Source of the DNA: Acidimicrobiia bacterium
GTDB lineage: Bacteria; Actinomycetota; Acidimicrobiia; Spongiisociales; UBA11373
DNA: 64,000 nt
Direction of reading: 5' to 3'
NCBI GenBank assembly: GCA_040902765.1
Contig: JBBDWO010000007.1
Span: 84,113 to 148,112 of the forward strand
Position numbers and translations under genes: made by a program
In this document: positions 8,161 through 16,588 of the stretch, piece by piece
How the letters are laid out: each line of letters opens with the position of its first letter
Numbering within the stretch: the first letter of the stretch is position 1
The notes under the pieces: model-generated
Told to the model about the DNA's origin: nothing
What the model saw: the letters and a program-made list of their open reading frames with translations, nothing else
Databases searched by the model: none

Positions 8161-9648
8161 GGTGGGTGGGTGTTCGAGCTTGACGACGAAGACATCGGCT
8201 TCTCCGTTGCTGTCGAGGAGGTGCGCAGTTCCGCCGGGGTTGAAGTCCACGCTGGCGCCTTGGAAGGATCCGGTGAGGTAGGTGTTGCCGGAACCATCCA
8301 CCTCAATCCCATAGCCCTGGTCGAAGGCGGTTCCGCCGATGCCGTGGGCCCATTGGAGGTTGCCGGTGGTGTCGTACTTGGCCACGAAGACATCGCCGCC
8401 GCCGCCGTTGCTGTTGAGGAGGTGTGCAGTGCCGCCGGGGTTGAAGTCCACGCCGCTGCCTTGGAAGTATCCGGTGAGGTAGGTGTTGCCGAAACCATCC
8501 ACCGCAATCCCATTGCCCGCGTCGCCACCGGTTCCGCCGATGTTGTGGGCCCAGACGAGGTTGCCGGTGGGGTCGTACTTGGCCACGAAGACATCGTCGC
8601 TGCCGTTGCTGCTGAGAAGGTGTGCAGTGCCGCCGGGGTTGAAGTCCACGCCGGCGCCTTGGAAGTATCCGGTGAGGTAGGTGTTGCCGAAACCATCCAC
8701 CGCAATCCCATAGCCCACGTCGACGCCGGTTCCGCCGATGTTGTGGGCCCATTGGAGGTTGCCGGTGGGGTCGTACTTGGCCACGAAGACATCGAAGCTG
8801 CCGTTGCTGCTGAGGAGGTGCGCAGTGCCGCCGGGGTTGAAGTCCACGCCGCTGCCCTGGAAGTATCCGGTGAGGTAGGTGTTGCCGAAACCATCCACCG
8901 CAATCCCACTGCCCGCGTCGACGCCGGTTCCGCCGATGTTGTGGGCCCATTGGAGGTTGCCGGTGGTGTCATACTTGGCCACGAAGACATCGTCGGTGCC
9001 GTTGCTGCTGAGAAGGTGCGCAATGCCGCCGGGGTTGAAGTCCACGCCGGGGTCTTGGAAGGATCCGGTGACATAGGTGTTGCCGGAACCATCCACCGCA
9101 ATCCCATAGCCCTCGTCGGAACTAGTTCCGCCGATGCCGTGTGCCCATACGAGGTTGCCGGTGGTGTCGTACTTGGCCACGAAGACATCGCCGCTGCCGT
9201 TGCTGGTGAGGAGGTGCGCAGTGCCGCCGGGGTTGAAGTCCACGCCGACACCGCGGAAGTATCCGGTGACATAGGTGTTGCCGGAACCATCCACCGCAAT
9301 CCCACTGCCCTGGTCGGAGTCGGTTCCGCCGATGTTGTGGGCCCATACGAGGATGCCGGCGGTGTCGTACTTGGCCACGAAGACATCGTTGCTGCCGTTG
9401 CTGTTGAGGAGGTGCGGGTCGCCGCCGGGGTTGAAGTCCACGCCGGTGCCGCGGAAGTATCCGGTGAGGTAGGTGTTGCCGGAACCATCCACCGCGATCC
9501 CGAGGCCCAGGTCAAAGCCGGTTCCGCCGATGTTGTGGGCCCAGGCGAGGTTCGGGTCGGCGTGGTTGGTGGCGCTCACGGGGGTGACCGCCGAGGCGAC
9601 GAGGATCGTGGTGATCGCACCGATGGTGAAGATTCTCCGCCGCTTCAT
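7459..9648 (-). CDS. Secreted SBBP beta-propeller protein with shared C-terminal module
   Basis: A 729-residue protein. The ATG at 9648 is preceded by AAAGGGGGG about 8 bases upstream, and a signal peptide follows (MKRRRIFTIGAI...VSATNHA). The open frame extends to 10917, but that part is antisense to the protease gene. Residues 36-495 are seven copies of a 66-residue repeat: WAHNIGGT, then GIAVDGSGNTYLTGYF, then GVDFNPGG, then DVFVAKYD. This matches the SBBP beta-propeller repeat, and seven copies fit one seven-bladed propeller. The last 230 residues (VGLVDPTQGQWHLRN onward) are the shared module, very close in DNA to that of the neighbouring protease. The role is unknown; an extracellular binding or adhesion protein is likely. 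Confidence 0.85.
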   Translation of the reverse strand: MKRRRIFTIGAITTILVASAVTPVSATNHADPNLAWAHNIGGTGFDLGLGIAVDGSGNTYLTGYFRGTGVDFNPGGDPHLLNSNGSNDVFVAKYDTAGILVWAHNIGGTDSDQGSGIAVDGSGNTYVTGYFRGVGVDFNPGGTAHLLTSNGSGDVFVAKYDTTGNLVWAHGIGGTSSDEGYGIAVDGSGNTYVTGSFQDPGVDFNPGGIAHLLSSNGTDDVFVAKYDTTGNLQWAHNIGGTGVDAGSGIAVDGFGNTYLTGYFQGSGVDFNPGGTAHLLSSNGSFDVFVAKYDPTGNLQWAHNIGGTGVDVGYGIAVDGFGNTYLTGYFQGAGVDFNPGGTAHLLSSNGSDDVFVAKYDPTGNLVWAHNIGGTGGDAGNGIAVDGFGNTYLTGYFQGSGVDFNPGGTAHLLNSNGGGGDVFVAKYDTTGNLQWAHGIGGTAFDQGYGIEVDGSGNTYLTGSFQGASVDFNPGGTAHLLDSNGEADVFVVKLEHPPTVGLVDPTQGQWHLRNSTGAVTSFYFGNPGDYPIMGDWNCDGIDTPGMYRQSDGYVYLRNTNTQGIADIRFFFGNPGDIPIVGDFNNNGCDTVSIYRPSNQTFYIINALGANDGGLGAAQFSYVFGNPGDKPFTGDFNGNGQDTVGLHRESTGFVYFRNTHTQGNADAQFFFGDPNDRFITGDWNTDGIDTPGIFRPSNTTFYFRFTNTQGNADAQFQWGQSGWLPVSGNFGLG
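8160..9543 (-). repeat. Seven tandem 198-201 bp repeats (SBBP blades)
   Basis: Seven head-to-tail copies of a unit encoding WAHNIGGT through DVFVAKYD lie inside the SBBP gene. They are nearly identical in DNA; for example the block gttgccgaaaccatccaccg recurs at the same place in the unit. One copy (near 8400) has one extra glycine codon. High DNA identity indicates recent amplification or gene conversion, and copy number may vary between strains. Confidence 0.85.
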
Positions 9649-9754
9649 GTGTCCGACCCCCCTTTGTGAGCCCGGTCGCCTCGCGACTTCAATTCGTCGC
9701 TCGGGATCGTACCAGCAGGCGTTAGGGCAGGCCCGACCGGAGGTGGGCGCGCGC

Positions 9755-10459
9755 CTAGCCCAGTCCGAAGTTGCCGGAGACGGGTAGCCAGCCCGAGCTA
9801 CCCCACACGAACTGGGCGTCGGCGTTGCCTTGGGTGTTGGTGAACCGGAAGTAGAAGGTGGTGTTCGAGGGTCGGAAGATGCCCGGTGAGTCGATGCCGT
9901 TGACGTTCCAGTCTCCGGTGACGAACCGGTCCCCGGGGTCGCCGAAGAAGAACTGGTTATCGGCGTTGCCCTGGGTGTGGGTGTTGCGGTAGTACACCAG
10001 CCCGGTGGTTTCTCGGTGCAGGCCCACCGTGGTCTGGCCGTTACCGTTGAAGTCGCCGGTGAAGGGCTTGTCGCCGGGGTTGCCGAACACGTATGAGGTC
10101 GTTGCCGCACCCAGGCCGCCTCCGTCCTGACCGAGGGCGTTGATGATGTAGAAGGTCTGGTTGGACGGGCGGTAGATCGACACGGTGTCGCAGCCGTTGT
10201 TGTTGAAGTCGCCGGCGATGGGGACGTCGCCGGGGTTGCCGAAGAAGAAGGTGATGTCGGCGACGCCTTGGGTGTTGCTGTTGCGCAGGTAGACGAACCC
10301 GTCGGACTGGCGGTACAGGCCCGGGGTGTCGAGGCCGTCGCAATTCCAGTCGCCCATGATCGGATAGTCACCAGGATTTCCGAAGTAGAACGAGGTGACC
10401 GCACCGGTGCTGTTGCGCAGATGCCACTGACCCTGCGACGGATCGAACAACCCCACCGT
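9755..10459 (-). repeat. Shared C-terminal module, copy in subtilase
   Basis: About 700 bp closely matching 7459-8160 in DNA. Both encode QGQWHLRNSTGAVTSFYFGN, then the same series of GDW/GDF loops, and both end WLPVSGNFGLG-stop. The near identity across two unrelated catalytic contexts points to duplication or gene conversion of the module itself. Confidence 0.8.
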
Positions 10460-12112
10460 CTGGTTCGGTGGGTCACCGAGGGAGAGGATGCCGGCGCCGT
10501 AGTCGTTGTCATCACCCGCGACACCAGCATCTCGGGTGAGGGTGATGATGATCTGGTGGAGGTCCTCGGTGGTGGCGGTCGGGTACGCCTGGCGCAGCAA
10601 CGCCGCCGCTCCGGCGATGTGCGGTGAGGATGCCGAGGTGCCCTGAAAGCCACCGTTGCAGTTCTGCGTAATCCCGTAGGTGGCGTTGGACACACCGTCG
10701 GGTCCGGCGAGATCGGGCTTGATCCGCCCATCGATGGTCGGTCCGCGAGACGAGTACGACCGGATCGTGTCGTTGCTCCAGCACACCGCTCCGACCCCCA
10801 TGACGATTGGCGATGTCGCGGGGTCGGTGATGCTCCGCGCCGGAACGTTGTGCTGGATCGCGGGTTGGGAGTGGTTGAAGGACAGGAACAGGTCCATCGA
10901 GGGAGTGGTCGCAGCATCGAATCGGCGTATGGCCAAGTGGAACGTGCCTTGCGATGTGTTGTTCGTATAGGAGAAGTCCTCTACGGGGAAGTAGCCAATG
11001 GGGGACTGCTCGTTTTCGCTGCCGGCGACCGGGTTGTCGAAGTCGGGGGCCCTGAACAGGTAGAGGTCGAAGTCGTTGGTAGAGATCGTCCAGTCGTCCC
11101 ATCGCAGGCGCGCGCTGACGCTTCCTCCCGTGGGCAGATCGAACTGGATCGTCTCGTCTGTTCCGGAGAAGTTGTGCCAGTTGTTGGTATCGGGATCGCT
11201 GAAGTTTCCCATCCAGTGCTGTTGGGCATGGTTGCCCGCCGAGTTCACCCAGAGGATGCCGCCGTTGCGGGCGTCGGTGACGATGGGAGCGAGGAAGCCC
11301 GTTCCGTCGCCACGCCCGGAGTTGAACCATCCCACCGAGTGGTTGATCACGTCCACGCCGTTGGCCACGGCGTACGAGACGGCCTCATCCAGCCTCGAGA
11401 GTGCATCGGATCCTCCGATACACAACAGATACAGCTCTGCTGTGGGAGCGACCTCGTGGACTATTTCGGCGACGGCGGTCCCGTGATCCTCGAGGTTCTC
11501 GACCGATGCACCGCAACCGAAACTGGCCGTGTGGACCGATGACGGCAACTCGCTTCCGAGAAGAGTGGAGTAGCCCTGGAATCCGAGGTCGATCACGGCG
11601 ACCCGCACCCCGGCACCGGTCACACCGGCGGCATGCCACTGGTCGGCGTCGATCGTCGAGACCCCCTGTCCGTCGATGGCATCGGCGATTGGGGCGGGCT
11701 GCGACGCGATTCCGGCGATGGCCGGATTGGAGGCGAGAGCGGTCAGTGCGGCGGCAGGCACCGTGGCGATGATCAGGTCCCCGCTGCGGCTGGTGTGACC
11801 GGCGCCAAGGCTGTCGAGGAGGACCTCGATCGCCGGGCCGGCGCCGCTCGTTGCTTGGATGACGACGCCCACTTCGGTAGCCGCGGCCGCCTGCCGGTCC
11901 GGTACTGGCCCGCGGGTGGCGGCGTTGGCGAGTTCTGAGAGTCGCTGATCGAGGCGCGGATGGCGCACCAGTTCGTCCCGGCCGACGACAGGACCCGGCG
12001 GCAGTTCCTGAGCTCCGTCGCCGGCTGTTGCCCAGTCGCCCGCGACACTCAGCAGGGTGAGGGTGAGCGCAGCGAGCGTAACGCCCGTGGTTCTCATAAG
12101 CCGCCGTGTCAT
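9755..12112 (-). CDS. Secreted subtilisin-like serine protease (S8) with shared C-terminal module
   Basis: A 785-residue preproprotein. It has a signal peptide to about residue 30, then a propeptide-like segment to about 150. The S8 triad is complete: D175 in RVAVIDLGF, H210 in ENLEDHGTAVAEIVHE and S493 in GFQGTSASSPHIAG, with the oxyanion Asn in VNSAGNH (N294). An insert at about 310-415 (TIQFDLPTGGSVSARLRW, then FDLYLFR) looks like a beta-sandwich (PPC-like) domain inside the catalytic region. Residues about 555-785 are the shared module. The ATG is preceded by GGCGGAGG. It probably matures or degrades extracellular proteins; targets are unknown. Confidence 0.9.
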   Translation of the reverse strand: MTRRLMRTTGVTLAALTLTLLSVAGDWATAGDGAQELPPGPVVGRDELVRHPRLDQRLSELANAATRGPVPDRQAAAATEVGVVIQATSGAGPAIEVLLDSLGAGHTSRSGDLIIATVPAAALTALASNPAIAGIASQPAPIADAIDGQGVSTIDADQWHAAGVTGAGVRVAVIDLGFQGYSTLLGSELPSSVHTASFGCGASVENLEDHGTAVAEIVHEVAPTAELYLLCIGGSDALSRLDEAVSYAVANGVDVINHSVGWFNSGRGDGTGFLAPIVTDARNGGILWVNSAGNHAQQHWMGNFSDPDTNNWHNFSGTDETIQFDLPTGGSVSARLRWDDWTISTNDFDLYLFRAPDFDNPVAGSENEQSPIGYFPVEDFSYTNNTSQGTFHLAIRRFDAATTPSMDLFLSFNHSQPAIQHNVPARSITDPATSPIVMGVGAVCWSNDTIRSYSSRGPTIDGRIKPDLAGPDGVSNATYGITQNCNGGFQGTSASSPHIAGAAALLRQAYPTATTEDLHQIIITLTRDAGVAGDDNDYGAGILSLGDPPNQTVGLFDPSQGQWHLRNSTGAVTSFYFGNPGDYPIMGDWNCDGLDTPGLYRQSDGFVYLRNSNTQGVADITFFFGNPGDVPIAGDFNNNGCDTVSIYRPSNQTFYIINALGQDGGGLGAATTSYVFGNPGDKPFTGDFNGNGQTTVGLHRETTGLVYYRNTHTQGNADNQFFFGDPGDRFVTGDWNVNGIDSPGIFRPSNTTFYFRFTNTQGNADAQFVWGSSGWLPVSGNFGLG

Positions 12113-12191
12113 GGGGTGCCTCCGCCGTGGCGGGTCGTGGAGCCGCGGGTGAGGACGCTACCGGTCCTCCGCCCGCTATCCGGGGAGGTTC

Positions 12192-14099
12192 TCAGCCGGT
12201 TGCGGCGCCGATGAAGGTGCCGACCCACATCGCATAGTCAGCGTTGCCCTGGGTGTTGGTGAACCTCAGGTACACGGTGCCGTTGCCGGGGCGGTAGATG
12301 CCGACGGTGTCGATGCCGTCGCCGTTCCAGTCGCCGGCGAAGATCTTGTCGCCGGGGTTGCCGAAGAAGAACTGATTGTCGGCGACGCCCTGAGTGTGGG
12401 TGTTGCGGTAGTACACGAACCCGGTGGACTCGCGATGCAGGCCCACGGTGTCGACGCCGTTGCCGTTGAAGTCGCCGACGAACGGCTTGTCACCCGGGTT
12501 GCCGAACACGTACGAGAAGTCGGCGGCACCCAACCCACCATCGTTGGCTCCCAGAGCGTTGATGATGTAGAAGGTCTGGTTGGAGGGCCGGTAGATCGAC
12601 ACGGTGTCACAGCCGTCGTTGTTGAAGTCACCGGCGATGGGGATGTCTCCGGGGTTGCCGAAGAAGAACCGGATGTCGGCGATGCCTTGAGTATTGGTGT
12701 TGCGCAGGTACACATACCCGTCTGATTGGCGGTACTGGCCGGGCGTCTCGGTGCCGTCACAGTTCCAGTCGCCCATGATCGGGTAGTCACCTGGGTTGCC
12801 GTAGTAGAACGACGAGGTCCCGTCGTCCCAGCCGAGTCCGTTGTAGCGGACCCACTCTCCGCTGCTGCGAACGAAGGCGAACGTGTTGCAGTCCTTGCCG
12901 TCGGGGCATGGGTTGGTCGGCGCCGTGTCGGTGTACAGGGTCCCTGGCTGGAACCAGTCGGTGAGCGGCCACTCGTAGAGCGTCTGCGACTTGGTCATGC
13001 CGTCCTTCCACCCCTCTGCGAGGGTGGACGGGTAGGCAAACATCTTGTAATTGCCCTGGTAGCCGTGAGCTTCTGTGTTGGTATTGATGTTGAAGTAAAT
13101 GAGTCCAGCGACACCTGGGGCTGCCGCTGCGTAGTCGAAGAGGCTGCTTAGCCAGGTGCTCTGTGTTTGGCCGCTCGGTGCCCCACAGTTGTTCGGCGGT
13201 GCCCCCGTTTGGGCTATGAGGATTGGCTTGAAGGGGGCGAGGGACTTGAGCTGGTTGATGATCCCATCGAACAGGGTTTGAGGTCCGTCCCAGGCGGACC
13301 CGACACAGCCGTTCCAGCCATCCAGGCCGACGGTGCCGGACTGGACTCCGAAGTTGTAGTTCGAGAACCCGAGTACGTCGGCGTACTCGTGGCCGGGGTA
13401 ATACTCGGCCAGGGTCCCACAGTCGAGCTGCGTCCCCGCGTTGGGCGCAAACGCGAATCGCACCTTTGTCTCATCCATTCCGGCGCCCCGAAAGATGTTG
13501 ACGACGCGCTGAAAGGCAAGGCGGTAGTCGGCCCGGTCCAGGGGGCAGCCATAGAGCGGATGCCCGCTATTGACCCAGTTCGCCTCTTGGAGGGGGGCGA
13601 TGATGACGGTCCGGCCACCACCGAGGTCGAGATATCCCTTTACGTGGTCGGCCCATCGGGTGATGTGGGTGTCCCACTGCCCCTGCGCGATCGATGCGGA
13701 ACTATCAGGGATGGTCAGGTTGGCGAAAGGAGTCGCCTGAGCGAGCCAGATCTCGTCGAGCAGCGCGCGGGTCACTGACCACTGCCCCGCCGTGTGGGTC
13801 TTGGTGGCGTCGCAGTTCCAGCCGTCCCAACTGCTCGACCCCTCCCCGCTCGTCTCGCACACGTCGTGGAAGGTACCGCCGAAGGTGACCTTGCGACCCG
13901 CGGCGTTGTTCAGGGCGTTGATTTCGTCGGTCGAGTTGGGACTCGCTCCGGCCGCCTTGTCCGAGTAGACGCCGCCGCGGACGACACCCTCCGTCTGGAT
14001 CTCGTTGGCGAGTCCCGGCGCGGCCGTGCCGAAGAGGATGGTGGTGGCGAGGAATGCCGGTATGAGGCGGCGCGGAATTCTGGTGGGGAGGCGGCTCAA
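12192..14099 (-). CDS. Secreted GH26-like TIM-barrel protein with shared C-terminal module; putative nucleophile changed to Gln
   Basis: A 635-residue protein with a signal peptide to about residue 31 (GTAAPGLANE). Residues about 40-390 resemble glycoside hydrolase family 26: GGVYSDKAAG at the start, acid/base-like E172 in APLQEANWVNSG, FAPNAG near 245, and KPILIAQTGAP near 297. In GH26 the last strand usually reads (I/M)AE(T/Y)G with Glu as nucleophile; here codon 297 is CAA (Gln), one base from GAA. The enzyme may be inactive or binding-only, unless the family alignment differs. Residues about 410-635 are the shared module (SSFYYGNPGDYPIMGDWNCD onward). It is the first gene of the minus-strand secreted block. 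Confidence 0.8.
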   Translation of the reverse strand: MSRLPTRIPRRLIPAFLATTILFGTAAPGLANEIQTEGVVRGGVYSDKAAGASPNSTDEINALNNAAGRKVTFGGTFHDVCETSGEGSSSWDGWNCDATKTHTAGQWSVTRALLDEIWLAQATPFANLTIPDSSASIAQGQWDTHITRWADHVKGYLDLGGGRTVIIAPLQEANWVNSGHPLYGCPLDRADYRLAFQRVVNIFRGAGMDETKVRFAFAPNAGTQLDCGTLAEYYPGHEYADVLGFSNYNFGVQSGTVGLDGWNGCVGSAWDGPQTLFDGIINQLKSLAPFKPILIAQTGAPPNNCGAPSGQTQSTWLSSLFDYAAAAPGVAGLIYFNINTNTEAHGYQGNYKMFAYPSTLAEGWKDGMTKSQTLYEWPLTDWFQPGTLYTDTAPTNPCPDGKDCNTFAFVRSSGEWVRYNGLGWDDGTSSFYYGNPGDYPIMGDWNCDGTETPGQYRQSDGYVYLRNTNTQGIADIRFFFGNPGDIPIAGDFNNDGCDTVSIYRPSNQTFYIINALGANDGGLGAADFSYVFGNPGDKPFVGDFNGNGVDTVGLHRESTGFVYYRNTHTQGVADNQFFFGNPGDKIFAGDWNGDGIDTVGIYRPGNGTVYLRFTNTQGNADYAMWVGTFIGAATG

Positions 14100-14206
14100 T
14101 GGGACTTCTCCGGGTGAGGGGGTTTCTCCATGACATCGGCACCGTACGGCTGTTTCTCAAGGCGATCCGTCACGGTGCGCACCGATGCCCAGCGTAGGCT
14201 GAGTCC

Positions 14207-15631
14207 GTGGATATGCGCTCCGTCCCCGCGATGAGGAGTCGGGTCGACAAGCCGGGACGGCGAGCGTTCCTCATCGGCACCGCCACCCTCCTCCCTCTCC
14301 TGGTCTGGTGGATCGGGTGGTTCCCCGGGTTCCTGTCCGGCGACTCGATCGACCAGCTGGGTCAGATCGCGCGGGGCGACTACTCGAACCAGCACCCGGC
14401 GTTCCACACGCTGACCATGTGGTTGGTGATGCGGTTGTGGGATCACCCTGGGATGGTGACCCTGGCCCAGGTGCTCGCCATGGCCGGCCTCCTCGCGCTG
14501 GTGGCGATGCGCCTCGCCCGCCTCGGCGTACCGGCGTGGCTCGCTGGAGGATCTGCCGTGGCGGTGGCGGCCCTGCCCGCGGTCGGGATCACCACGATCG
14601 CGGTGTGGAAGGACGTCGCCTACACCCTGGCGTTGCTTTGGGTGTTCGCCGAGCTGCTGGCCATCGCCGTCGACCGCGACCGCTGGGGCCGCACGGCGGT
14701 GGCAGCAAAGATCGGCGCGGGACTCGCCCTCGTGTGGCTGTTCCGGCACAACGGGTTCATCACCGTCGTCGTCTTCGGGGCAACGGCAGTGTTCATGGCG
14801 CGCCGCCATCGCACGGCAGTGCTGACGATGATCGGAACGCTCCTCGGTGTCGTCACGGCGGTGAACCTGGTGCTGTACCCCCTCGTCGGGGTCGATACGG
14901 AATCGATCCAACCGGCAGGCGTATTCGTGCCCGACGTGGCGGCCTCGCTCATCCATCATCCGGAGAAGTTCAGCGGCGACGAGCTCGCCTACCTCGAGAC
15001 GATCGCCCCCTTGTCGGTGTGGCAGGAGCAGTACGACTGCCACGACTCCACCCCACTCGTCTTTGACCCACGGTTCCGTCGCGACCGGATCGCCGCCGAC
15101 GCCGCCCGGTTCCGCTCCCTGGTGGTCTCCACCTACCTGCGCGACCCGTTCACGGTGATCGGTCACCGGTGGTGCACCGCCTCGTACCTGTTCGTCCCCC
15201 CGCAGCCAGCCGACGCCTACTTCCACCGGCCGCCGTTCGACATCCCACCGAACACGCTGGGGATCGCTCGAGACCCGATCTCCTACCGCGTCTACTCGGC
15301 GACCCTTCGCGTGTTCGACTGGGTCGCTCCCGCCGAGCGTCTGTGGCTCACCTGGCGTCCGGCACTCGCCGTGTGGGCCGCCGCCACCACCTTTGGCCTG
15401 CTGGCGTGGCGGCGTCGGCTGAAGCCATTCATTCCCGTCGTGGCGCTCATCGGTGCTCAGATCGTCAACGTCGTGCTGACCGGCCCGTCGCAGGAGTTCC
15501 GCTTCGGCTTCGGCATCTACCTGATGTGCCTGTTGTCGGTGCCGCTCGTCTGGCTGGTGCGGGGGGAGCCCCCAGACTCGAAGGGGGGAGGTGGCAGCGG
15601 ACGTAGTCCGCTGACGGAGGGGGAGGGTTGA
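14207..15631 (+). CDS. Polytopic GT-C-like membrane protein
   Basis: A 474-residue protein with about ten hydrophobic segments. Shortly after the first segment it has FPGFLSGDSIDQL, an acidic loop like that of lipid-linked-sugar-dependent GT-C glycosyltransferases. Extracytoplasmic segments include the stretch with PPFDIPPNTLGI. The start is GTG 14207 or ATG 14213; no clear ribosome site is seen. The last 20 residues (KGGGGSGRSPLTEGEG) are encoded by an intergenic-type repeat (15572-15640), so the natural C-terminus has probably been replaced. A sugar-transferring role is inference. Confidence 0.75.
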   Translation: MDMRSVPAMRSRVDKPGRRAFLIGTATLLPLLVWWIGWFPGFLSGDSIDQLGQIARGDYSNQHPAFHTLTMWLVMRLWDHPGMVTLAQVLAMAGLLALVAMRLARLGVPAWLAGGSAVAVAALPAVGITTIAVWKDVAYTLALLWVFAELLAIAVDRDRWGRTAVAAKIGAGLALVWLFRHNGFITVVVFGATAVFMARRHRTAVLTMIGTLLGVVTAVNLVLYPLVGVDTESIQPAGVFVPDVAASLIHHPEKFSGDELAYLETIAPLSVWQEQYDCHDSTPLVFDPRFRRDRIAADAARFRSLVVSTYLRDPFTVIGHRWCTASYLFVPPQPADAYFHRPPFDIPPNTLGIARDPISYRVYSATLRVFDWVAPAERLWLTWRPALAVWAAATTFGLLAWRRRLKPFIPVVALIGAQIVNVVLTGPSQEFRFGFGIYLMCLLSVPLVWLVRGEPPDSKGGGGSGRSPLTEGEG

Positions 15632-15640
15632 CGCGTCGCG
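15572..15640 (-). repeat. Palindromic dispersed repeat overlapping a gene end
   Basis: Reverse complement of the copies at 22046-22102 and 22221-22291: gcgacgcgtc, then ctccccctccgtcagcgg, then tccgctgccacctcccc. It supplies the last codons and the stop of the membrane-protein gene. This looks like a REP/MITE-type element. Confidence 0.75.
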
Positions 15641-15654
15641 GCGCTCCGACGCGA

Positions 15655-15682
15655 CTGATCCCCGGTACTTACCGGGGATCAG
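15655..15682. terminator. Bidirectional hairpin terminator
   Basis: A perfect 12-bp stem (CTGATCCCCGGT / ACCGGGGATCAG) with a 4-base ACTT loop, between two convergent genes. A second weaker hairpin (GGGAAGGG 15703-15710 / CCCTTCCC 15732-15739) follows. Neither has a T-tract, as is common in high-GC actinobacteria. Confidence 0.75.
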
Positions 15683-15758
15683 CGCTGTCCACTCCAAACC
15701 TCGGGAAGGGCCCGGTCTTCCACCACACGGACCCTTCCCTCGAGTCGGGATGATCAGG

Positions 15759-16406
15759 TCATGCCTGGGGGGCTACTACTGCCCAGGAGAACCAGCCCAC
15801 GGCGAGGCTGAACCCGACCGTGTTACCCGAGTTCTCGGCGGCGAAGACGATGGTCCCCGTCGACCGCTTGTAAGCGGCGAGAGTGTCGGCGCCGTCGCCG
15901 TCCCAGTCGCCGGCGAAGACGAAGTCCCATCCGGTGCCGATGTTGAACGAGACGCTCGCCGGGCCGGATGAGTTGGAGTTGCGCAGGTACACCCAGCCGC
16001 TCGACGGCCGGTAGATGCCGATGGTGTCGGTGCCGTTGCCGTTGAAGTCTCCAACGAACGGCTTGTCACCAGGGTCACCGACCAGGAACGAGTAGTCGGC
16101 GGCGCCAAGGCCCTTACCGTTCTCGCCCAGCTTGTTGACGATGTAGACGCGTGTCTCGGCGGGCCGGTAGATGGCCAGGCTGTCGCGGCCGGAGCCGTTG
16201 AAGTCGCCAACCAGGGGGACGTCGGACGGGTTGCCGAAGTAGAAGGTCACGTCGGCGTTGCCCGCGTCCGGGTTCTGGCGAGCAAGGTTGATCTCGTAGA
16301 CCAGCATCTGGGCGTCGATCACCGCATCGGTGGTGGACGCTCGTGCCGGTACCGACTGGATGAGGGTGACGGCCGTGACCGTCATGGCGAGGAAGGCGGC
16401 TGCCAC
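15759..16406 (-). CDS. Small secreted protein: CAP-domain stub joined to shared repeat module
   Basis: A 215-residue protein starting at GTG. It has a signal peptide (FLAMTVTAVTLIQSVPARAS). Residues about 33-44 read QMLVYEINLARQNP, the opening helix of CAP/SCP-PR1 domains (LxxxNxxR), but the rest of that roughly 120-residue domain is missing. The chain passes directly into the repeat module (NADVTFYFGNPSDVPLVGDF), with three GDFNG/GDWDGDG loops. The module end differs from the other copies. It is probably an in-frame deletion product; whether the CAP stub means anything functionally is unknown. Confidence 0.75.
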   Translation of the reverse strand: MAAAFLAMTVTAVTLIQSVPARASTTDAVIDAQMLVYEINLARQNPDAGNADVTFYFGNPSDVPLVGDFNGSGRDSLAIYRPAETRVYIVNKLGENGKGLGAADYSFLVGDPGDKPFVGDFNGNGTDTIGIYRPSSGWVYLRNSNSSGPASVSFNIGTGWDFVFAGDWDGDGADTLAAYKRSTGTIVFAAENSGNTVGFSLAVGWFSWAVVAPQA

Positions 16407-16432
16407 TCGCCGGGTTGTGGAAGTAACACTGT

Positions 16433-16471
16433 AAGTATCCAGTGACTACTCATCGGCGGCTCTGGATACTT
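16433..16471. promoter_or_regulatory. Inverted repeat between divergent genes
   Basis: AAGTATCCAG (16433-16442) and CTGGATACTT (16462-16471) form a perfect 10-bp inverted repeat with a 19-base spacer, in the divergent gap between the secreted module protein and the first glycosyltransferase. Related half-sites (TATCCAGTGA and CTGGATACTT) recur at 30415-30424 and 30472-30481. It could be an operator. Confidence 0.45.
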
Positions 16472-16588
16472 GGAGTGGTGTCTACGAACGCGAAACGTGT
16501 TGTTCGTCTGCTCGTGAGGCCTCCTAGTCGCTGACAGGAACGGTTGCCGGTGTCGCGAACGAGGGATGTCGGGCCGTAACCATGCGGA

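Noticed and set aside
8160-9543. A CRISPR-like array
   Set aside because: The repeats are 198 bp, contiguous and coding, with no spacers.
7276-9669. A 797-codon plus-strand open frame with regular repeats
   Set aside because: It is the antisense shadow of the SBBP gene; the repeats come from the 198-bp blades, and there is no ribosome site or family match.
14096-15697. A 533-codon minus-strand frame
   Set aside because: Antisense to the GT-C-like gene; it is His/Arg/Gln-rich low-complexity sequence of the type produced by GC-biased codons.
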